Made by a program: the position numbers and the translations under genes. The notes below the pieces were generated by a model, which was given only the letters and a program-made list of their open reading frames with translations, did no database searches and was not told where the DNA came from. This document shows, piece by piece, positions 43,755-53,320 of a stretch of DNA of 64,000 nucleotides. Source of the DNA: Labrenzia sp. PHM005. Its GTDB lineage: Bacteria; Pseudomonadota; Alphaproteobacteria; Rhizobiales; Stappiaceae. Positions within the stretch are counted from its first letter, which is position 1. The number at the start of each line of letters is the position of its first letter. The stretch is from NCBI RefSeq assembly GCF_006517275.1, contig NZ_CP041191.1, forward strand, positions 2,103,001 through 2,167,000, written 5' to 3'.

Positions 43755-44870
43755 CTAGTTGAACTTAGGCATCAGTTTCTTGAGAACACCGCGAAGTGAA
43801 CCTCGCGATTGATAAGCGGAAAAGGCCAACCGGCCGACCAATCCGGACGTCGCGGTCACATTGGTGAGAGGAATTCTATCGGCGCGAAACGATTGCTTGT
43901 AATCTTCATCTCCAATTGTGAAGTCGAAGATCGTTCGGCCTCGTTCCGTCTCATCGCGAATTTTTTCACACAGGCCAATCAAGCCAAGAGAATATCGTTG
44001 ATATTCCTCGTTGTTCGAAAAACCGCCGAGCAGGAATAAAAACCGGTCATTTTGGCGAAGGCCAAAATCAACTGATATGATCTGATCTTCAAATTTCCCA
44101 ACGAAAGTTGATGCAATTCCTTGTTGGCTACCGAGCACCGCGACGTTCCGGTAAAACTGGAAATACTCCAGCCGCGAAAACAGATCGTCCTCATATCGGG
44201 CCGCTCTCAACTCCCGCATGAGTTTGAACGCTTCGTCGATCTCTTTCTCTTCGGCGAGTTCATGAAAACTAAGCTCGCCATAGTCTTTTTCAAAACCGTT
44301 CCGTTTGCGTCGTAACCCTTTGCGCATGTTTTTAGAGACCACGTTATTCAGCCATTGATCATAGTCCCGGCCAATAACCGCCTCATAGGAGCTGCTAATA
44401 TTCGGTCTTTTTTCAGCGCCAGAAAACAGCTGTGCAGCGTCAAAAACCCAAGGCGGCTGTTTGCGGAATAAAATCAAATCATAAGGCCGGATAGCTTTCA
44501 GGAGATCCTTTGAAAAACTGGGTGTTTTAGCAAGTACTTCGAGGTTTTCGTCTGAGCCAATGACCGCGTTATAATCAGCGACACCGAGGTCGGCGGGCTG
44601 GATGATTTGAATGCCAAAATGGGTTTCCCGTACAAGCGGGATTACAACAGCCGGATCTTGAGAGCCATTCAGGTAAATCGTGACGATAATCGGAGTTGCG
44701 CCTGCTCCTGGTACGATCGTTTTGTAAAACTGCTCGAGCCACAATGGGCCTTGAAACGCCGTTGCGCTGGAGCGGTCAAACAACGCTGAAAAATGATCAG
44801 ACAAAAAGTCGTAGGCATCGCTTGTTTCGATCCGGTAATCGGAAACGTCGATGGCAGCTTGGCGGTTCAT
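43755..44870 (-). CDS. BioF2/CelD-like GNAT acyltransferase
   Basis: A 371-residue protein of the cellulose-biosynthesis CelD/BioF2_like class: SSATAFQGPLWLEQFY, a middle RRKRNGFEKDYGELSFHEL hinge, and the GNAT-like TFVGKFEDQIISVDFGLRQNDRFLFLLGGFSN followed by RTIFDFTIGDEDYKQSF. These proteins are frequent in alphaproteobacterial exopolysaccharide loci, and their substrates are mostly unknown. It lies 12 bases behind the GH5 gene. A 205-base gap separates it from the next gene of the arm. Confidence 0.78.
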   Translation of the reverse strand: MNRQAAIDVSDYRIETSDAYDFLSDHFSALFDRSSATAFQGPLWLEQFYKTIVPGAGATPIIVTIYLNGSQDPAVVIPLVRETHFGIQIIQPADLGVADYNAVIGSDENLEVLAKTPSFSKDLLKAIRPYDLILFRKQPPWVFDAAQLFSGAEKRPNISSSYEAVIGRDYDQWLNNVVSKNMRKGLRRKRNGFEKDYGELSFHELAEEKEIDEAFKLMRELRAARYEDDLFSRLEYFQFYRNVAVLGSQQGIASTFVGKFEDQIISVDFGLRQNDRFLFLLGGFSNNEEYQRYSLGLIGLCEKIRDETERGRTIFDFTIGDEDYKQSFRADRIPLTNVTATSGLVGRLAFSAYQSRGSLRGVLKKLMPKFN

Positions 44871-44882
44871 GAAACCTGTACC

Positions 44883-46070
44883 CTATTGATTTTGGGGAAT
44901 GGAGGCGTCTTTGGATTTCAAAAGCGCATTTATTGCGTCTTTGTCAGGCTCATGCGTCCTTGGATCCACTATTCCAAATCCGTCAGAATAATCCCAGTGC
45001 GTCCATCCGATGCACCGTTCTTCCACTGCATTTACAACTGTACCCAACCAGAACAAGCGGTCGGTTCGTGGAGCGTCGTAAGATAGTACGCCGAATTCAT
45101 TCACTACCACCGGACGGCCATGTTTTTGCGACCACCTTTGAACGGTGTTGAATGCGTTCTCGATGTCTTTGGCGGTCCAGGGTTCTTCAAAAATTTGACG
45201 GACTTCTTCTGCCGCTTGCAAATGGCCCTCTTCGGTCAATCGGTCAATCAGCGCGTCAATCCGTGGGTCATTTTCGCGGGATGGGAAAGGAACACCGACG
45301 GAAAGCCGGACAGGATCTGAAGGCGGATGCCATTCAGCGCCCTGATGGGTGAAGATGAACGGGTCGTAGAAATGGACTGCATAAATGACATTCGGGTCGT
45401 CTAAGGGATGAAAATCGGCAAGACTTTCATGGCGCATAGGCCCGGATGGCCCAACAACAATCGTATGACGAGGCAGCCATTGCCGCATCTTGTGAGCTAG
45501 CCTTTCCGCGTGGCTGTGCCAAATTTCTGGTGTCAGGTCCGGTTCATTCAAAAACTCGATAGCGACTAATTCTGGGGGCGTGTCCTGAAGTGCTTCTGCC
45601 AGAAAGCGCCAACTCTGTTCCAAGCGCCGGTATCCCGCTTCCGTGTTAGTTCTGAGAAGCCGATTGAAATCTCCATCCGGGTGGAAGTCGATTGTTACTG
45701 CGTATCCGATCCCAGTCAGCTTTTCGATCACAGACAAAACCCAATGCGTGTAGTCCGCTAGATCTGCGGATCCAAAGTCCGCATCGTTAAATGCTGAGTG
45801 GAAAACCGGTAAACGGATATGGGTGAAACCCTGGCCATAAAGGTCGCGCACAGTCGCAAAGTTGGGACGGTACTCGATGTGGTCGGTATCCCAATTCGGC
45901 AGGTTCACACCGCGGGCCATTTTTTTCAAAAGCGGCGCATTGGCAAACGCCGGAAAGGTATCCTGAGTGAAACAGTGATTAGCTGGTTGGCTGAAAGCTG
46001 AAGAAGTATTCACCGCGATTGCCAGAAGGCTCGCCCACAAACTGCGCTTGATCGGAAGAAGGAACCGCAT
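44883..46070 (-). CDS. Exported GH5-family glycoside hydrolase (cellulase-like)
   Basis: A 395-residue protein with a signal peptide (MRFLLPIKRSLWASLLAIAV...FSQ) and a (beta/alpha)8 GH5 domain. The acid/base Glu is in AIEFLNEPD and the nucleophile Glu in PVVVNEFGV. RGVNLPNWDT, THIRLPV and the WTHWDYSDGFG C terminus are family hallmarks. Within the locus it probably trims or remodels the beta-linked polysaccharide in the periplasm, as endoglucanases do in cellulose and EPS operons. ATG 46070 is preferred; TTG 46079, overlapping the GT26 stop, is also possible. Confidence 0.88.
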   Translation of the reverse strand: MRFLLPIKRSLWASLLAIAVNTSSAFSQPANHCFTQDTFPAFANAPLLKKMARGVNLPNWDTDHIEYRPNFATVRDLYGQGFTHIRLPVFHSAFNDADFGSADLADYTHWVLSVIEKLTGIGYAVTIDFHPDGDFNRLLRTNTEAGYRRLEQSWRFLAEALQDTPPELVAIEFLNEPDLTPEIWHSHAERLAHKMRQWLPRHTIVVGPSGPMRHESLADFHPLDDPNVIYAVHFYDPFIFTHQGAEWHPPSDPVRLSVGVPFPSRENDPRIDALIDRLTEEGHLQAAEEVRQIFEEPWTAKDIENAFNTVQRWSQKHGRPVVVNEFGVLSYDAPRTDRLFWLGTVVNAVEERCIGWTHWDYSDGFGIVDPRTHEPDKDAINALLKSKDASIPQNQ

Positions 46071-46075
46071 ACTGG

Positions 46076-46909
46076 TCAATCTTCAAGAAACTTAAAAAGC
46101 GCCTTGTGGTTTGTCTGGAGATATCTAGGCCCCAGTCGGCGCGGCTCAAGAATTGTTCTGTAGAGCCATTCCAAACCGAGCGCTTGCATCCACTTTGGGG
46201 CTCTTGAGCGCTTTAATGACAAAAAGTCAAACAGTCCGCCGGAAGTCTTAATGACACCGACATTTGTCAATTTGTTGAGGTTCCGCGATACAAATTGCTG
46301 TTCTCTGGGAACACCCATTCCAACCCACAAAAAGTCAGGCCCCAGTTTGTTGATCTCTGCGACAATTTTGTCTTCTTCGTTTGCAGAGAAATAGCCATTC
46401 CGGCGACCAGCGATCTCCAGATCCGGATAAAGCTCCGCGGTCCGATTCACTGCAGCCTCATTGGACTCTTCATCGCTTCCGAGCAAATAGAACGATGCGC
46501 CGATTTTTTGCGCGATCTCGGCAACGTCGTGATAAAGATCTGTTGTTGCGACCCGCTCAACGTTCGGAAGTTTGTGTTTGAATTTTGATAGCCAGACCAT
46601 TGGCATTCCGTCGGCCAGAATTTGGTCGGCATGCAAGAACTCATCAAGCACAGCGCTGTCTTCGCTGCACATCACGACAACCTGACCATTTGCCGAAGTC
46701 GAATAAAACGGTTTCGCAGGCTGCCCCCGTTTGGCGAGAGCCTGAGCAATAAGTGTTTCGGCGGCCGTAGTGCGGTCGGTCCACGTAATTGGCAGTCCGC
46801 CGAGGGTCTTTACCGGCAGATATGAACGTGCCAGCTCCGCTAGGTGTTTTGCGTCTGCCGAACGCGCCTGGACACTCCGTGCCTGTTTTGATGTTTGCTG
46901 ACCGTTCAT
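46076..46909 (-). CDS. WecG/TagA/CpsF-family glycosyltransferase (GT26)
   Basis: A 277-residue GT26 enzyme. It transfers a sugar (ManNAc, ManNAcA or Glc in known cases) to a lipid-linked acceptor on the cytoplasmic face. Visible are FYSTSANGQVVVM, ADQILADGMPMVWLSK (catalytic-type Asp), GASFYLLGSDEESNEAA, RRNGYFS, PDFLWVGMGVPREQQFV and the GLEWLYRTILEPRRLGPRYL C-terminal motif. It overlaps the start region of the GH5 gene. No initiating phosphoglycosyltransferase is visible in the window, so the first sugar must be added by an enzyme encoded elsewhere. Confidence 0.9.
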   Translation of the reverse strand: MNGQQTSKQARSVQARSADAKHLAELARSYLPVKTLGGLPITWTDRTTAAETLIAQALAKRGQPAKPFYSTSANGQVVVMCSEDSAVLDEFLHADQILADGMPMVWLSKFKHKLPNVERVATTDLYHDVAEIAQKIGASFYLLGSDEESNEAAVNRTAELYPDLEIAGRRNGYFSANEEDKIVAEINKLGPDFLWVGMGVPREQQFVSRNLNKLTNVGVIKTSGGLFDFLSLKRSRAPKWMQALGLEWLYRTILEPRRLGPRYLQTNHKALFKFLED

Positions 46910-47002
46910 GTGATCCAGCGAGGCTCCCGAATTCTTACAAGCCTATAATTACCTGTAGGGGATTAATGTTCGGCAAACACGTATGGTTTACGCGGGGAGG
47001 CA

Positions 47003-49135
47003 TTAGAGTAAAATCCGGCGAATTCTGTTGTGTGTCTTCGAGGAAAGTTCGCCTAATAAGGCCTTGGTACGCGGGCTTTCCGGCTCGTGAGCAGATTCTA
47101 TCAGCACGAAAAAGTCGGCAAATTCTACCAGTCTTTGGATCTGATCTTGGTTTTTCACCGGCGGCGCATCAACAATCATGCAGGATTCCCGGCCGACATT
47201 GCTGACAGAAAAGCCCTCAACGATCTCCCAGATCGACCGGCGGTTTCCGAAGTGTTTCGCAGTGATCTCAGTTGGATTAACGATCGATATTTGCTGACTT
47301 TTTGGGAAGCCCAGAGCATCCAGATCCGGCCGGTTCATATCACTGAGGGCAGTGTTGGCCGTAAGCAGTAAGATAGGAATCGATCGTTGGCCAGCGAGTG
47401 CAGTCAGGCCTAGGGCTAGATCTGACTTGCCAGGATGTGCGATCGGTGAGCTCAATACAATGACCGCTCCGTGCCGGAGCATGCGGTTGAGATCGCGGCG
47501 CAATGGTCCGTGTTCCAGGCGTTGGGCCATTTCTAGAGGATCAAGGATTTCCTGATCGTCAAACCGTTCAGCATTGTTGTGGTTTGAACTTTGGGGCGGC
47601 TCAGTCCGGTCGTAATCTGCGTCTACATCCACAAAACCGATCTTCTGGATAGTCGCGTGTAGTTTCCGCGCCGATTTTTCTTGGCCTGTTACGTGAGAAA
47701 CTGCCGTCGTATGCTCTGCGGATCTCTTTGATCCGAATGGCAAAGCCGTTTTTCCCGAGAGTATTATTGGCGTAGCAAAAAACGTTTCTCGAGCTACGGC
47801 ATACGCTACTGCAATAAACCCCGATAGCAAGCCGAAAACGATTGTTGCGAGGATAGTACCTGGTTTGCTTTTCTTCAAAGGTGGCAGAGCTGGGGACGCA
47901 ATCCTGGCCTGTTCGGTTTCAAGTCCACTTTGTTCTTCCGTGGCTTTGAACCTGGCAAGGAATTCTTCGTAAAGTCGGCGGTTTGCTGCCGCTTCACGTT
48001 CCAAGCCAGCCAGCTGCACCATGGCGCGCTCAGTTTCGAGCGCTGCTTGCTTTCGCTTCGTCAGTTCCTGGGTTAGGGCCTCCAATGCGGAGGTGCTGCT
48101 TTCTAAACGCTCCTTTTGGATGGCCAGGAGGCGTCTGCGTTCTTCTGCAATTTGCCGGTCGATGCCGGATAATTTGCTGCGTTCGGAGGTCACACGCGGG
48201 TGGCGGTCACCATATACCCGGCTGAACTCAGACAGGGTTTGCAAAACTTGGCCGCGTTCACGGCGTAGTTCTACGAGCTGCGCGGCATCTGATTGCTCTG
48301 CTGCCGGTAGGACACCAGACCCGGTGCGGATTTTATCATGACGTGCCCGGGCTGCCTCGGTTTGCGCTTTGGCTGCAACAATTTGTTCGTTTAGCGTGAT
48401 CAGCTCACGTTGCAGCAGAGTGCTGTCTTCCGTGACGTCGATGATGCCATTTTTTGCCTTGAAACGAGCAACCGCTTTTTCCGATGTCTCAAGATTGCCT
48501 TGGAGCACATTTAAGCGTTCTAGCAGCGAAGAAGCCGCGGTCTCAGTCGCTAACACCCGCGATTGTGTTTGGCTATCAACAAAGGCCTGAGCGACAGCGT
48601 TGGCGTAAAGGGCTGATTTATCAGCGCTGTTCGAGGAAAATGAGATTTCTACGATGAAGGTTGCGCCGACACGATCAACCTCAAGCTTGCGTTTGAAGGC
48701 GGCCAGCAGCTTGCGGTCATCCGATCCAGCAGAGCTGGCGAACAAGGGGTCTTCTTTGACGTTCAGATTATCAATCACGGGCCGCAAAAAGCCGTCGGAA
48801 TGAACAATCTGAACGATACTTTCCAAGAATGCCGCGTCAGACCCAATTCCAGGCAGAACGTTTTCCGTCAACGTGACCCTGCGCTCCCTTGGATCAACCA
48901 GAACCAGAGCTGTAGCGCGGTACGGGAACGGATAGAGAGAAAACAGCACTAGAAAAACAAGCGTCAAAACTATCGTGACGATCGAAATCCGGACGAGATT
49001 GTGGCGGGCAAATGCCAAGAGTTCGGAAAAGTCCACCAAACCCTGATCGAAAGGACCGTAAAACCGATTGTCTTCGCGGGAGAAATCACCTTTCGAGGTG
49101 TTTTTGGTCCAGGCTCTACCTGGAATGGCGGTCAT
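47003..49135 (-). CDS. Polysaccharide co-polymerase (Wzz/Wzc-like) with degenerate tyrosine-kinase domain
   Basis: A 710-residue protein: Wzz domain with TM1 (about residues 35-55), a long periplasmic coiled coil (about 180-400) and TM2 (about 420-440), then a cytoplasmic BY-kinase-like domain. The domain looks inactive: the Walker A region reads SSPIAHPGKSD, the region where Walker A' is expected reads LLLTANTALSDMNRPDL with no acidic DxD, and the C terminus (THNRIRRILL) has no tyrosine cluster. Walker B survives as CMIVDAPP. It would set chain length without autophosphorylation. ATG 49135 has GGAG nine bases upstream; 49156 is an alternative start. Confidence 0.85.
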   Translation of the reverse strand: MTAIPGRAWTKNTSKGDFSREDNRFYGPFDQGLVDFSELLAFARHNLVRISIVTIVLTLVFLVLFSLYPFPYRATALVLVDPRERRVTLTENVLPGIGSDAAFLESIVQIVHSDGFLRPVIDNLNVKEDPLFASSAGSDDRKLLAAFKRKLEVDRVGATFIVEISFSSNSADKSALYANAVAQAFVDSQTQSRVLATETAASSLLERLNVLQGNLETSEKAVARFKAKNGIIDVTEDSTLLQRELITLNEQIVAAKAQTEAARARHDKIRTGSGVLPAAEQSDAAQLVELRRERGQVLQTLSEFSRVYGDRHPRVTSERSKLSGIDRQIAEERRRLLAIQKERLESSTSALEALTQELTKRKQAALETERAMVQLAGLEREAAANRRLYEEFLARFKATEEQSGLETEQARIASPALPPLKKSKPGTILATIVFGLLSGFIAVAYAVARETFFATPIILSGKTALPFGSKRSAEHTTAVSHVTGQEKSARKLHATIQKIGFVDVDADYDRTEPPQSSNHNNAERFDDQEILDPLEMAQRLEHGPLRRDLNRMLRHGAVIVLSSPIAHPGKSDLALGLTALAGQRSIPILLLTANTALSDMNRPDLDALGFPKSQQISIVNPTEITAKHFGNRRSIWEIVEGFSVSNVGRESCMIVDAPPVKNQDQIQRLVEFADFFVLIESAHEPESPRTKALLGELSSKTHNRIRRILL

Positions 49136-49275
49136 GTCAACGCGCTCCAGTCCCATCGAAAAGCACTCAAATCTATACGATTGTTAATACGCCTAGGGGC
49201 GTAAGTGGTTGGTGGCGATGGTCAAAAAGTTAGCACTAATTCAATAACTATCCGTTAAACATACCAGGATTCGGT

Positions 49276-50835
49276 GTGTATTGGTTCCTATCAGGTGCGT
49301 CTTCAAAGCTTGTCGTTTGTATGAGAGTTGCCGGTAAAAATCATTCTGTTCAGATATCCTTGCGGTTCCGAACCTGGAACCGCGACACCGTTGATGCATT
49401 GGGGGCATTGGCAGGCGGCTTTTTGCTCATCGGCATTTCTGTTATTGGGCATTTGCTATCCCCGTTGATAGCGATCCCATTGGCGGCGTTGCTCAGCGCA
49501 TTCGTGGCAAATTACGCGCCGCGCACCGCCGTGGTTAGCGTTATTGTCGCGCTTTTGTTTCAGAATTTGTTTGTTTCGCTGGTCTCGGAATACTTAAGCG
49601 GGCCGGATGAATTCAAGATCATCCGGGGCTACAATTTCATAATTCTGGTCATGGTTTGGGTGACGATAGCAGCAGGATATTTAACCCGGCTACGTGGAGC
49701 AAACAGATCAATCGATAAGCTGATGAACGTGACGTCTTGCGTTATGGGGATCGTGTTTATCTATTTTTTGTTCGGTTTCATTCAAAACCCAACACCGGCA
49801 GTTATTTATTTGCGGAACATTGTTTCGCCGATCATGCTTTTTCAAATAACAGTTTTGGTATTTTGCCGACTTGAGTTCCGGATTTCAGCAGCGCTGTTCT
49901 TCATCTCTCTTATTTTTATCTTGTTGGGATACGTTGAGCTAACGTCGCGTGCGGATTGGCTCAATCTCACCGGTGGCAATAACTACTGGGAATTGGATAT
50001 GCGCGGTGAGCGTCTTTCTTTGGAGTGGGACCGGGAAGCGCGTGAGTCGGGGCGTGTTACGACCAGTTATCTGGATGCCTTTAAGGTCGACTTTTTTAAT
50101 ACTCCGCTCCTGGATGGACTGGATTTGAGGATCACCCGTCTCATGGGCCCGAATATGCATGCGATCAGCTATTCCTATGCGGTCGCGTTTTTGTTGATTT
50201 TTGCGCTGTTCCGGGGCACGCCTATAAGTGCTGCGCTGCTCTTTCCATTGCTGGTCTTTGCCAACGCGAAAGGGGCCCTCATTCTTCTGGTCTTGGTGGG
50301 TGCAGGCTGGTGCGCATTTAGACTACTTGGTGCACGATTGAGTTTTTGGGCAATGGGGTTGCTCCTAACGGTCTACACTTTGGCCGGGGTCGTAGTCGGC
50401 CTTCAAATCGGTGATTTCCATGTTCTGGGCTTTATGGGCGGCCTGCATAATTTCCTGAGTTTCCCTTTCGGGCATGGCATAGGTGTCGGTGGAAACCTTG
50501 CGACGGATTTTACCAAACTCGATTGGCCTGCTTATCAAGCGCTGGGGCGAACGCCAGTTGCTATTGAGAGCGCCGTTGGTGTTTTGCTGTATCAGATGGG
50601 GCCGGGTGCGTTTATTCTGTTGGGACTTTACGTCTGGATTGCGTGGCAAACGCTTCGAGTTGCATCTTATACTGGCAATTCACTTCACATTGCTGCGAGT
50701 TTTGCTCTGTTAACTGTACTTGTGAACGGAATCTTTCAAGAAGAAGCTCTATTTTCACCGCTTGCGCTCGGTCTCTTGATCACTCTCAACGGCATGGCGC
50801 TTGGCCAGGCTATCCGAAAAGGCTTCATTCCATAG
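49276..50835 (+). CDS. O-antigen/exopolysaccharide polymerase-like membrane protein (Wzy-type)
   Basis: A 519-residue protein with about eleven hydrophobic helices and one large soluble loop (about residues 215-290, rich in charged residues: NNYWELDMRGERLSLEWDREA). This is the usual Wzy/WaaL topology. Sequence conservation in this family is poor, so the call rests on topology and context between co-polymerase and flippase genes. GTG 49276 has AGGA upstream; ATG 49321 is an alternative start. It is two bases ahead of the second flippase gene and heads the right arm. Confidence 0.72.
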   Translation: MYWFLSGASSKLVVCMRVAGKNHSVQISLRFRTWNRDTVDALGALAGGFLLIGISVIGHLLSPLIAIPLAALLSAFVANYAPRTAVVSVIVALLFQNLFVSLVSEYLSGPDEFKIIRGYNFIILVMVWVTIAAGYLTRLRGANRSIDKLMNVTSCVMGIVFIYFLFGFIQNPTPAVIYLRNIVSPIMLFQITVLVFCRLEFRISAALFFISLIFILLGYVELTSRADWLNLTGGNNYWELDMRGERLSLEWDREARESGRVTTSYLDAFKVDFFNTPLLDGLDLRITRLMGPNMHAISYSYAVAFLLIFALFRGTPISAALLFPLLVFANAKGALILLVLVGAGWCAFRLLGARLSFWAMGLLLTVYTLAGVVVGLQIGDFHVLGFMGGLHNFLSFPFGHGIGVGGNLATDFTKLDWPAYQALGRTPVAIESAVGVLLYQMGPGAFILLGLYVWIAWQTLRVASYTGNSLHIAASFALLTVLVNGIFQEEALFSPLALGLLITLNGMALGQAIRKGFIP

Positions 50836-50837
50836 GC

Positions 50838-52184
50838 ATGAAAAACGTGTTTGCCTCTTTTGCCGCTTTTGTCCGACGGACCGAAGTGATGGGTGTCATT
50901 ACGTCCATCGTAATAAAAGCCGTATCGATACTTTCTGCATTTTTGCTGTTCACCTTGAGCGCACGGGTCTTAGGGGAGGAGCAATTCGGGCAATTCGCCC
51001 TGTTCTTTAGTGCCGCATCCATGGTGTCGGTTGCTGCTGTCTTCGGCCAGGAAATGCTGATCGTACGGGTCTGGAACGAGCACATTGCGGCTGGCCGTTT
51101 GGATCTGGTTAAAGGCGGGATTGTTTTTGGCCTGGCTGTCTCAGCAGCTGGTGGGGCGTTGGGCGCTGCCGTCATGGGGCTGATTGTCTTTTTCTATCAT
51201 TCTTTTGCCGCTGCACTCAGCGCCAGTGTGTTCGTTGCGGTCGCCGTTTTTCTACTTTTTCTCTCCAGCCTGGCCAGATCAGTAGTCAGCATTTTGATGG
51301 GCGACGGGCAACGGGAAATGACAGCCTTTTTGCCGGCTAACCTTGGTCTTGGTATTTGCCTAGCCTTGAGCTTGAGCCTTTCCGTTACCTGGGTTGTCAA
51401 TCTGCTGACACTTGGAATGGTGTTGGCCGTGGCTTGTCAGATCTTCTATTTGCTGCGCGTCTTGCGAAGAACTCAGCCAGACATCTTCAAAAGCTCCTGG
51501 TCTTATACGCCGGAGATTTGGTTTCCGTCGTCGCTCCGGCTTTGGGGGGCCAGTATGCTGGAGGTGTCGAACCAGTATCTCGACGTCATTCTGGTAGGGT
51601 ATTTTCTAGATCCGGTTGCGGCCGGCGCCTATTTCGTCACGACGCGCCTTGCCAATGGATTTGCTTCGGTTGCCGACGCATTCAACACATTTGCTATGCG
51701 CCAATTTCCTGAGCTCTATTACAAGCGCGACAATGTCGGCCTTGTGCGTTTGCTGCAGACGCTCGCGATTTTAACCGGATTGGCTGTGGTTTCCGGCCTG
51801 GTTGTCGTCGGCTTTGCGGGGGATTGGCTCTTGCTGATATTCGGCGAAGAATACATGGGCTACTACCACGTTCTGTTGATTTTGTGCTTGGGGACAGCCG
51901 TGTTGGCGGCAACCGGACCTGCAGCACCGGTTTTGATGTTGACGGGACATGAAGGCGCGTATCTTCGTATTGTTGCAATCAGTGTGTTAGTACGTGCTGT
52001 CGGGTTTGTTTTTGTTGTGCCGCTATTCGGAATCGTTGGTGCAGCGTCAACGACAGCAGTATCGCTTCTTGTCATGGCTGTGTTGGTTAGCATCAAGGCG
52101 CAAGTATCGACTGGTTATAATGTGACGGCGACACGTGTATTAACTGACTGGTATTCCGGTCGCATAAAGGTCAGAGAATTGTGA
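50838..52184 (+). CDS. Polysaccharide flippase (Wzx-type, right arm)
   Basis: A 448-residue MOP-superfamily flippase with 12-14 helices. SIVIKAVSILSAFLLFTLSARVLGEEQFGQFALFFSAAS is the standard opening, WGASMLEVSNQYLDVILVGYFLDPVAAGAYFVTTRLA lies in the middle and FGIVGAASTTAVSLLVMAVLV near the end. The frame is open from 50643 inside the polymerase gene, but ATG 50838, directly after the polymerase stop, gives the family N terminus. It overlaps the glycosyltransferase gene by four bases. It is the better candidate for the EPS repeat-unit flippase because of this coupling. Confidence 0.85.
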   Translation: MKNVFASFAAFVRRTEVMGVITSIVIKAVSILSAFLLFTLSARVLGEEQFGQFALFFSAASMVSVAAVFGQEMLIVRVWNEHIAAGRLDLVKGGIVFGLAVSAAGGALGAAVMGLIVFFYHSFAAALSASVFVAVAVFLLFLSSLARSVVSILMGDGQREMTAFLPANLGLGICLALSLSLSVTWVVNLLTLGMVLAVACQIFYLLRVLRRTQPDIFKSSWSYTPEIWFPSSLRLWGASMLEVSNQYLDVILVGYFLDPVAAGAYFVTTRLANGFASVADAFNTFAMRQFPELYYKRDNVGLVRLLQTLAILTGLAVVSGLVVVGFAGDWLLLIFGEEYMGYYHVLLILCLGTAVLAATGPAAPVLMLTGHEGAYLRIVAISVLVRAVGFVFVVPLFGIVGAASTTAVSLLVMAVLVSIKAQVSTGYNVTATRVLTDWYSGRIKVREL

Positions 52185-53320
52185 GAATGAAGAGGCGCCG
52201 CATCGTCTTCGTCCAGACACAGGCGGAAAATGCGGGTGCGCAGGAAGTTTCCCGGCTTCTTGGCGAGCAATTGACGAACCGTGGCCATGAGGTCCGTCAC
52301 GTCTTTTTTTATAGGAAATCAGAAGATTTCTCGGCGCCGCCGAACACTTTCATCATTTGTGACAAGCGGCCGTCCAAAGCTGAGATTTTTTCTTTCCTGA
52401 CTGGCCTTTACAAATTCATCAAGGAGTTCGAACCGGACTGTGTGTTCTGCTTTCAGCACTTTGGCAATGTGCTTGGGGCACCTGTTGCCCGCCTGGCAGG
52501 ATGTCCGGTGATCGTTGCAAATCAGGTGACAGCGCCAAGCCTAATCAATCCGGTTTTAACTGCTCTCGACAAGGTATTCGGAGTGATCGGGCTATATGAC
52601 AGCATTACCGTGAATTCCAATTTCCTTCTTGATGCGTACACCCAGCGGCCAAAACGCTATGTCGAAAAGCTCACGCTAATTCCTCAAGGGTTTGAGACCA
52701 AGAAGTCGGACGTTGACAAGGCGACCGCCCGTCTCGAACTTGGATTGCCTGAGGATGTGGCGCTGCTCGGATGTTCGGCGCGGTTAAATCCGGCAAAACA
52801 ATTGGACAAGGTGATAGCAATCCTACCAAATAAACCGGATTGGCACTTTGCAATTGCCGGACAGGGGCCGGATTATAATCGCTTGATGGAGTTGGCCGCA
52901 AAACACGGTGTGACTTCTCAAGTCCACTTTCTGGGTGAGTTCTCTCCGGATCGCATTGGTGTTTTTCTCGCGAGCCTGGATGTGTTTGTGTTTCCGTCCG
53001 CTGCCGAAAGTTTTGGATTGGCGGCCATAGAAGCGGCACAAGTTGGCGTGCCGGTTGTTGCAAATTCTCTACCTGTTTTGCAAGAAGTGCTTCAGGCAAA
53101 CGGAGCGCCTTGTGCGCTGTTTGCAGATGTTTCAAACACTGCTGAATTCTCTAGTGCGATTGAAACGGTTTTGACGGATCAGGACCTCGCCAATTCCCTT
53201 CGTGATCGAAGCGATGATTTGAAGATGCGCTATTCGCTCGACGCTATGGTGGACGCCTATGAGAACCTTGCAGTCGGTAATGATGTTTCGTTTTCCACTA
53301 ACGAGGCGTTGGCATCCTGA
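52181..53320 (+). CDS. GT4-family glycosyltransferase
   Basis: A 379-residue GT-B glycosyltransferase. The N-terminal acceptor domain begins RIVFVQTQAENAGAQEVSRLLGEQL. The C-terminal donor domain has LLGCSARLNPAKQLDKVI, FAIAGQGPDYNRLMELA, VHFLGEFSPDRIG and the E-x7-E motif region in FPSAAESFGLAAIEAAQVGVPVVA. It retains sugar configuration and uses a nucleotide sugar. GTG 52181 overlaps the flippase stop (GTGA); ATG 52187 is an alternative. Its stop overlaps the next ATG (TGATG). Confidence 0.9.
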   Translation: MRMKRRRIVFVQTQAENAGAQEVSRLLGEQLTNRGHEVRHVFFYRKSEDFSAPPNTFIICDKRPSKAEIFSFLTGLYKFIKEFEPDCVFCFQHFGNVLGAPVARLAGCPVIVANQVTAPSLINPVLTALDKVFGVIGLYDSITVNSNFLLDAYTQRPKRYVEKLTLIPQGFETKKSDVDKATARLELGLPEDVALLGCSARLNPAKQLDKVIAILPNKPDWHFAIAGQGPDYNRLMELAAKHGVTSQVHFLGEFSPDRIGVFLASLDVFVFPSAAESFGLAAIEAAQVGVPVVANSLPVLQEVLQANGAPCALFADVSNTAEFSSAIETVLTDQDLANSLRDRSDDLKMRYSLDAMVDAYENLAVGNDVSFSTNEALAS

